Source: Spongisporangium articulatum (GTDB lineage: Bacteria > Actinomycetota > Actinomycetes > Actinomycetales > Kineosporiaceae). From it: a stretch of DNA of 64,000 bases. This document shows positions 59,047 to 64,000 of this stretch, piece after piece. The notes under the pieces were generated by a model. That model searched no databases. It was given only the letters and a program-made list of their open reading frames with translations, and was not told the origin of the DNA. The position numbers and the translations under genes were made by a program. The first letter of the stretch is position 1, and each line of letters opens with the position of its first letter. The stretch lies in the NCBI RefSeq assembly GCF_044465595.1, contig NZ_JBITLV010000004.1, positions 434,001-498,000 of the forward strand, given 5' to 3'.

Positions 59047-61100
59047 CATGAGGGGGGCGTGATTCCGGCGCGCTGCAGGATGACGGGGGTGACCTCGGCT
59101 GCGAAGGGCACCGAGTAGTGCACGCCGTCGACCCGGATCAACCGGTCGCCCACGGCCGCCGGGCAGGAACCGCCGGGGCAGACGACGTCGGTCACCGAGA
59201 TCGAGCGGGCGACGTCGGGCCGCTGCGCGGCCACCCGCCGGAGCACCGCGTTGAACCCGTCGACGAACTTCCCGCCGTACGCGGCGGGCGGCTTCGCGGT
59301 GGCGGCGGGGCGCCCGGCGGCGAACTGCACGCCCAACTGGTCGCCGGGCGGCGGCAGCTCCAGGAACACGGCTCGCCCCCCGGCGGCGGCGATCTCGTCG
59401 ACCAGGTCGAGGTACCGCCGTTCCAGCTCGGCAGCGTGCTCGTCGGTGCCGGGGCGTACCCAGTCGCCGTTCACCTGCACGGCGTTCTCGTGGATCCAGA
59501 AGTCTCCGATCAGGACGACTTTCGGGCGGTAGGTGGCCAGCATCCTCGACACCTGGGTGGGCGCCTGCTCGTGGCAGGCCCGGGTCAGTGCGTCGGTGGC
59601 GTTGGCGGCCGTCGGGGTCAGCGCCCCGATCGACGAGCACTGCCGCCAGGCGGCCTCCACCCACGTCGAGCCCGACGACGTCGCCCACTCGTCGAGCGCC
59701 CCCGACAGCGCCCGGACCGTCGAGTCACCGACGATCGCCAGGTCCGCCTGCTCGCCCGCGGCGACCGAGGCGCCGGCGGGCCACGCGCAGACCAGGAGGC
59801 GGTCGGCCCGTTCGCCGGGGCAGGCGCGGTCGGAGTTGGTCTCGGCCTGCTCGAACAACGTGCCGGGCAGCGCCGTGGCCTGCACCCCGACGCCCACCAC
59901 GACCGCCGCGGAGGTGAGGAGCGCGACCAGGGTGCGGGGCGGCGTCCCGAGGGCCCGGCGGCTGCGCTGCACCGGCCGCTCGAGCAGGTAGAACGACGCC
60001 GAGGCCAGGCCGAGGGTGAGCAACACCCGCAGCACCTGCCGCAGCACCTGGTCGGAGCCGGCGGCCGGCACGGCGACGGTCACCGGCCAGTGCCACAGGT
60101 AGACCCCGTAGCTGACCCGCCCGAGCCACGCGGCGGGCCCCCAGGAGAGCATCCGCGCGAGCCGGCCGTCGGGCGCCGCCTCGACCCCGCCGATCAGGCC
60201 GACGGCCGCCAGGCTGACCAGTGCGGCGCCGCCGCGGTAGTAGAACGCGGTGGTGTCGGGCATGGTCAGGAACCCGACGACGAGCCCGGCCACCCCCGCC
60301 GGCCCGACGAGACTCACGAGCGCGGGCCGGGCCCGGCGGCGGAAGGCCGCGAACGCCAGCGCCAGCAGCGCCCCGGCGAACAGCTCCTGCACCCGGCCGC
60401 GGGTGCTGTAGTACGCGACGGTCGGGCGCACCGGGTCGAAGAGCGCCGCGAACTCGACCGCCGAGGCGAGCGCCCCGACGAGCGCGACCGCGACGAGCAC
60501 CCGCCGTCCGCCCAGCCGCCGTCCGCCCAGCCGCCGTCCCGCCCACAGGCAGGCCAGCGTGATCAAGGGCCAGACCAGGTAGAACTGCTCCTCGACGGCC
60601 AGTGACCACGTGTGCCGCAGCGGCGAGACCGAACCGAACGCGGCGAAGTAGTTGTCCACGGCGGCCAGGTGCCAGTTGGCGAGATAGCCGAGGGTCCAGA
60701 GGATGTCGGCGCGCCGGGCCGGGTAGTCGGTGGGCGGCGTCGTCCACCAGACCCAGGCCGCCACGACCACGAGCACGAGCAGCAGCGCGGGCGCGAGCCG
60801 CTTCACCCGGCGCATCCAGAAGCCGGTCAGGCTGATCGACCCCGTGCGTGACCACTCCGCCAGCAGCAACCCCGTGATGAGGTACCCGGACAGGACGAAG
60901 AACACGTCCACGCCGAGGAAGCCGCCCGGCAGCCACGACGAGTCGCCGCCGCCGAAGTGGTAGACCGCGACCGCCAGGACGGCCACGGCCCGGACGCCGT
61001 CGAGCGCCGGACGACGGCCCTCACCGCGGGCGGGGGCCTCGGCCGGGTCCTGGGCGGGCTGCGCGGCGGCGTCCGTCTCCCGAGTCGCCGCCGCCCACAT
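59046..61100 (-). CDS. OafA/YrhL-type O-acyltransferase with SGNH domain
   Basis: 684 aa from the ATG at 61100. A disordered start is followed by the acyltransferase-3 membrane domain (ALDGVRAVAVLAVAVYHFG, FFVLSGYLITGLLL, RHTWSLAVEEQFYLVWP). A C-terminal extracellular SGNH hydrolase-like domain has AIVGDSTVRAL (block I) and RVDGVHYS (DxxH block V). It probably O-acetylates an envelope glycan or peptidoglycan. The tandem PSRRLGGRRLGGRR-like loop comes from a short repeated DNA segment near 60510. Confidence 0.9.
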   Translation of the reverse strand: MWAAATRETDAAAQPAQDPAEAPARGEGRRPALDGVRAVAVLAVAVYHFGGGDSSWLPGGFLGVDVFFVLSGYLITGLLLAEWSRTGSISLTGFWMRRVKRLAPALLLVLVVVAAWVWWTTPPTDYPARRADILWTLGYLANWHLAAVDNYFAAFGSVSPLRHTWSLAVEEQFYLVWPLITLACLWAGRRLGGRRLGGRRVLVAVALVGALASAVEFAALFDPVRPTVAYYSTRGRVQELFAGALLALAFAAFRRRARPALVSLVGPAGVAGLVVGFLTMPDTTAFYYRGGAALVSLAAVGLIGGVEAAPDGRLARMLSWGPAAWLGRVSYGVYLWHWPVTVAVPAAGSDQVLRQVLRVLLTLGLASASFYLLERPVQRSRRALGTPPRTLVALLTSAAVVVGVGVQATALPGTLFEQAETNSDRACPGERADRLLVCAWPAGASVAAGEQADLAIVGDSTVRALSGALDEWATSSGSTWVEAAWRQCSSIGALTPTAANATDALTRACHEQAPTQVSRMLATYRPKVVLIGDFWIHENAVQVNGDWVRPGTDEHAAELERRYLDLVDEIAAAGGRAVFLELPPPGDQLGVQFAAGRPAATAKPPAAYGGKFVDGFNAVLRRVAAQRPDVARSISVTDVVCPGGSCPAAVGDRLIRVDGVHYSVPFAAEVTPVILQRAGITPPS

Positions 61101-61226
61101 CCGGACCACTCTAAGGCCGGGCTTGCGGTGGTAAACGGGGTGATTTCCGGTGAAGACCCCCCGAATCGCCCCGCCTTCCGAGGCCAACTGCGGGGTGGGG
61201 CACAGCTGCTCCGTAGGCTGCGCCGC

Positions 61227-61901
61227 ATGGAGACGGCGGCCCTGCTCACGCACGTGCTGCCGCTGGCCCTGATCGCCGCGGTCAGCCCGGTCATGTTCGT
61301 GAACGCGTCGCGGGTGACCCTGGCCGGCGGGCCCGCCTCGGGGGCGCGGTTCGCCGGGGGCGCGTGGTCCGTGCTGGTCGTGCTCGGGGTGACGGCGATG
61401 GGCGTGATGGGCGCCGCGGTCACCGAACTGGTCAAGCGCGAGCTGGCGAGCCGTTGGGTGGACGCCTTCCTGGCCGTCCTGCTGCTGGCCTACGGCGGCT
61501 TCCAGTTGGCCCGGCACCGGGCGGCCACCCGGCACGGCGACTCCGACGAACCGGACGTCGACCGGGCCCTGCCGAGCACCCCGGGCGGCATCACCGCCGC
61601 GGGCGCCCTGGGCATGGCCACCAACTTCACCAGCCTGCCGCTCTACATCAGCCTGGCCCAGCTGGTCGGCGCCTCGGCGCTCGCCGTGTGGGCCAAGTTC
61701 ACGATGCTGGCCGCGGCGAGCCTCGTCGTGCTCACCCCGGCCTGGCTGCCCGCCGTGCTGGCGGTGGCCACCGCGGGGGCCCGGCTGCCGTCGGAGACGG
61801 GGACGATCCGGGCCCGGATCATGCACGTGGCCCGGTGGGTCTCGATCGGCTCGTGTTTCGTGGGTGGGGCGCTGATCCTGCTGCACGTCATCATGGGCTG
61901 A
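61227..61901 (+). CDS. GAP family (LysE-like) transporter
   Basis: 224 aa from the ATG at 61227; TAGGCT at 61214-61219 ends 7 nt before it, and no RBS is seen. Six hydrophobic helices; the start LTHVLPLALIAAVSPVMFVN and the middle GALGMATNFTSLPLYI match the GAP/Sap family linked in mycobacteria to glycolipid export. Substrate unknown. Divergent from the acyltransferase gene. Confidence 0.82.
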   Translation: METAALLTHVLPLALIAAVSPVMFVNASRVTLAGGPASGARFAGGAWSVLVVLGVTAMGVMGAAVTELVKRELASRWVDAFLAVLLLAYGGFQLARHRAATRHGDSDEPDVDRALPSTPGGITAAGALGMATNFTSLPLYISLAQLVGASALAVWAKFTMLAAASLVVLTPAWLPAVLAVATAGARLPSETGTIRARIMHVARWVSIGSCFVGGALILLHVIMG

Positions 61902-61951
61902 CACACGGCCGAAATCCGGGCAGGTGAGAGTGACCCCGTGAGAGTTGACCC

Positions 61952-62758
61952 GTGGACCTGAACACCGTCACCGGCTACCGGTTCGCCCGTACCCGCGCCG
62001 ATCTGGCGCTGGCGCCGGGGGAGCGGTTCCTGGGCGGCGGCACCTGGCTGTTCGGCGAACCGCAGGCCGACACCACGGGGCTGGTCGATCTCAGCACCAT
62101 GCCGTGGCCGGCCCTGGAGTACCCGGACGGCGGGGGCCTGGTGATCGGGGCGACCTGCACCATCGCGGAGCTGGCCGCGCTGCCGGAACGCCCCGGGTGG
62201 CGCGCCCACCCGCTGTTCGCGCAGTGCGCGAACGCGCTCCTGGCGAGCTTCAAGATCTGGAACCTGGCCACGGTCGGCGGCAACGTGTGCCGGTCGTTCG
62301 CCGCCGGGGCCATGGTCAGCCTGTGCGCGGCCCTCGACGGCACGGCCCTGGTCTGGACCCCGGACGGCGACGAGTACCGCGTCCCCGTGGCCGATCTCGT
62401 CACCGGCAACGGCACCAACCGGCTCGCGCCCGGTGAGGTGTTGCGCAGCCTGCACCTGCCGGAGCACGCCCTGCGGGCCCGGACCGGCTTCCGCAAGATC
62501 GCCCTGGCCCAGCTCGGCCGCAGCGGCGCCGTGCTCACGGGCCGGGTCGACGACGACGGCGCCGCCACCTTCGTGATCACCGCGGCCACGCTGCGGCCCG
62601 CCGTGTTCCGGTTCCCGGATCTACCCGCCCCGGGTGCCCTGACCGCCGCCGCGCACGCCGCCGAGGGCTACTACACCGACCCGCTGGGCAGTGCCGACTG
62701 GCGGCGCGGGGTGAGCGCCGTTCTCCTGGAGGAGATTCGCGAGGAGCTGGCCCGATGA
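61952..62758 (+). CDS. FAD-binding subunit of a molybdenum hydroxylase
   Basis: 268 aa, GTG start. FAD-binding PF00941-type domain: RFLGGGTWLFGEPQADTT and LATVGGNVCRSFAAGAMVSL supply the flavin-binding loops; the CO-dehydrogenase flavoprotein C-terminal domain follows. It passes electrons from the Fe-S clusters to FAD in xanthine dehydrogenase-like enzymes. The stop overlaps the next gene's ATG by 4 bp, so both are one operon. Confidence 0.88.
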   Translation: MDLNTVTGYRFARTRADLALAPGERFLGGGTWLFGEPQADTTGLVDLSTMPWPALEYPDGGGLVIGATCTIAELAALPERPGWRAHPLFAQCANALLASFKIWNLATVGGNVCRSFAAGAMVSLCAALDGTALVWTPDGDEYRVPVADLVTGNGTNRLAPGEVLRSLHLPEHALRARTGFRKIALAQLGRSGAVLTGRVDDDGAATFVITAATLRPAVFRFPDLPAPGALTAAAHAAEGYYTDPLGSADWRRGVSAVLLEEIREELAR

Positions 62759-64000
62759 GGTTCTCGGTCAACGGTGAGGAGCGCGACGCCGACCCGCGCG
62801 CCGGTCAGTGCCTGCGCACCTTCCTGCGCGAGAACTCCCACGTCGAGGTCAAGAAGGGTTGCGACTCGGGCGACTGCGGTGCCTGCTCGGTGCTCGTGGA
62901 CGGGAAACCCGTGCACTCATGCCTCTTCCCGGCGCAGCGTCTCGGGGGCCGGGCCGTGACGACGGTGGCCGGGCTGGGCACGCCGGACGACCTGCACCCG
63001 GTGCAGCAGGCCTTCGTCGACAACTTCGGGTTCCAGTGCGGGTTCTGCACGGCGGGCATGATCGTCACCGCCTCGACGCTGTCCGAGGACGACCTGCCCG
63101 ACCTGGACCGGCGGATGAAGGGGAACCTGTGCCGGTGCACGGGTTATCGCTCGATCCGGCAGTCGATCACGCAGGCCGTGTGCGGGACGGCGGGCCCGGC
63201 GCCGGAGCCGACGGGGGCCGTCGGCACCTCACCCAACCCGTTGGCCGCGCGGCGCGTGGTGACCGGCACCGAGCCGTACACCTTCGACGTGCCGGCCGCG
63301 GGGGCGCTGCAGCTGCGCGTCCTGGGCGCCCCGCACGCGCACGCCCGGATCGTCGCGATCGACACCAGGGCGGCCGAGAAGGTCGAGGGGGTCGAGCTGA
63401 TCCTCACGCACGAGAACACACCCACCGCAAGGTATTCCACCGGGCGGCACGAGAGCCGGCTGGACGACCCCGACGACACCCGGATGTTCGACGACGTCGT
63501 GCGGTTCGTCGGGCAACGGGTCGCGGCCGTCGTGGCCACCACGGCCGCCGCGGCCGAGGAGGCCTGCCGCCTGATCGAGGTGAGCTACGACGTCCTCCCC
63601 GCCGTGTTCGACCCTGAGCAGGCCCGCAGTGCGGGGGCGCCGTTGCTGCACCCCGAGCGCACACCGCAGGACCGGGTCGCCGACGCCGGTCGCAACGTGA
63701 TCGCCGCCCTGCACGAGGGTTTCGGCGGTGACGTCGACGCGGCCCTGGCCGCGTCGGAGGTCACGGTCGAGGGGGTCTGGCAGACGCAGCGGGTCAGTCA
63801 CGCCCAGCTGGAGACCCACGGCGCCCTCGGCTGGTTGGAGGGCGACGGGCCGGCCGGCGGGGGGCGGCTGGTCGTGCGGGCCAGCACGCAGGTCCCGTTC
63901 CTGGTCCGCGACGAGCTGGCCCGGTTGCTCGGCCTGGACCCGAGCGCGGTGCGGGTACTCACCGGGCGGGTGGGCGGCGGCTTCGGCGGCAAGCAGGAGA
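62755..64000 (+). CDS. Fused [2Fe-2S]/molybdopterin subunit of xanthine dehydrogenase-like enzyme, cut by window edge
   Basis: The frame is open from the ATG at 62755 to the end (415 codons seen). Residues 1-160 are two [2Fe-2S] domains: plant-ferredoxin type (GCDSGDCGACSVL...SC) and the four-helix type (CGFCTAGM; LCRCTGY). From about 170 the molybdopterin domain begins (ARRVVTGTEPYTFD) and the last residues seen include RVGGGFGGKQE, the Mo-cofactor-binding loop. The substrate (purine, aldehyde or nicotinate-like) cannot be told. Start chosen by overlap with the FAD gene. Confidence 0.9.
   Translation, partial: MRFSVNGEERDADPRAGQCLRTFLRENSHVEVKKGCDSGDCGACSVLVDGKPVHSCLFPAQRLGGRAVTTVAGLGTPDDLHPVQQAFVDNFGFQCGFCTAGMIVTASTLSEDDLPDLDRRMKGNLCRCTGYRSIRQSITQAVCGTAGPAPEPTGAVGTSPNPLAARRVVTGTEPYTFDVPAAGALQLRVLGAPHAHARIVAIDTRAAEKVEGVELILTHENTPTARYSTGRHESRLDDPDDTRMFDDVVRFVGQRVAAVVATTAAAAEEACRLIEVSYDVLPAVFDPEQARSAGAPLLHPERTPQDRVADAGRNVIAALHEGFGGDVDAALAASEVTVEGVWQTQRVSHAQLETHGALGWLEGDGPAGGGRLVVRASTQVPFLVRDELARLLGLDPSAVRVLTGRVGGGFGGKQE

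Noticed and set aside
1..64000. CRISPR arrays
   Set aside because: No regularly spaced direct repeats with unique spacers were seen; the only short repeated array, the 9-mer cluster at 49.8 kb, is irregular and in both orientations.

Overview
The window is high-G+C actinobacterial chromosome (Actinomycetota). Evidence: strong G/C third-position bias, many GTG starts, a WhiB-family regulator, a mycoredoxin, UvrD2, an acyl-CoA carboxylase epsilon subunit, and gene orders I know from Mycobacterium tuberculosis. The block maf / accE / accD5 / birA / PH-domain protein / GtrA / purK / purE matches Rv3275c-Rv3282. The block UPF0182 / YlbL / DUF2342 / ThiF-like / ABC1 kinase / whiB7 / uvrD2 / mycoredoxin / nudC matches roughly Rv3193c-Rv3199c. 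I cannot name a genus; a Pseudonocardia- or Geodermatophilus-like lineage would fit.

Layout. 1-3754: a degenerate endonuclease/exonuclease/phosphatase-like membrane protein (cut by the left edge) and a GGDEF-EAL protein. 3819-7883: the iron-uptake operon efeUOB behind an IdeR/DtxR-like box. 7880-10224: a BenE transporter, a PNPOx-like protein and Maf. 10348-13388: carboxylase subunits and biotin ligase. 13396-17877: PH protein, class III cyclase, GtrA, purK-purE and a GNAT. 17893-23320: LCP cell-wall ligase, CoA-binding protein, galE, an EEP hydrolase, a phosphotransferase and nudC. 23326-26461: uridine kinase-like protein, mycoredoxin, uvrD2.

26536-31635 is an uncharacterised six-gene cluster: an EccC/EssC-like FtsK ATPase, an 89-residue helical protein, a tail-anchored protein, two tandem paralogues and a three-TM protein. 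It sits between uvrD2 and whiB7 and is the best candidate for an undescribed system. whiB7 (32253) has a long leader with small ORFs and an intrinsic terminator, the layout of antibiotic-responsive attenuation. 32707-46904 continues the conserved block: phosphodiesterase, MFS, ABC1 kinase, ThiF-like protein, DUF5679, metallopeptidase, NUDIX, DUF2342, YlbL, PPA1309, UPF0182.

At 47037 lies an initiator tRNA-Met. Behind it is a decayed integrated element (about 47.1-53.2 kb): a frameshifted tyrosine integrase, an excisionase, a truncated Rep/DUF3631 gene with iteron-like repeats, and a low-G+C ATPase-DUF4435 gene resembling fused PARIS-type defence proteins. From 53.3 kb the sequence looks native again: a condensation-fold enzyme, a small two-gene unit, a DHA2 efflux pump, DUF2254, dienelactone hydrolase, an OafA-type acyltransferase, a GAP transporter, and a molybdenum hydroxylase operon cut by the right edge.

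Two window-wide patterns stand out. Many genes have a TANNNT hexamer ending 6-8 nt before the start codon and no Shine-Dalgarno, which implies leaderless mRNAs. Several convergent gene pairs are joined by long inverted repeats whose arms include both stop codons.
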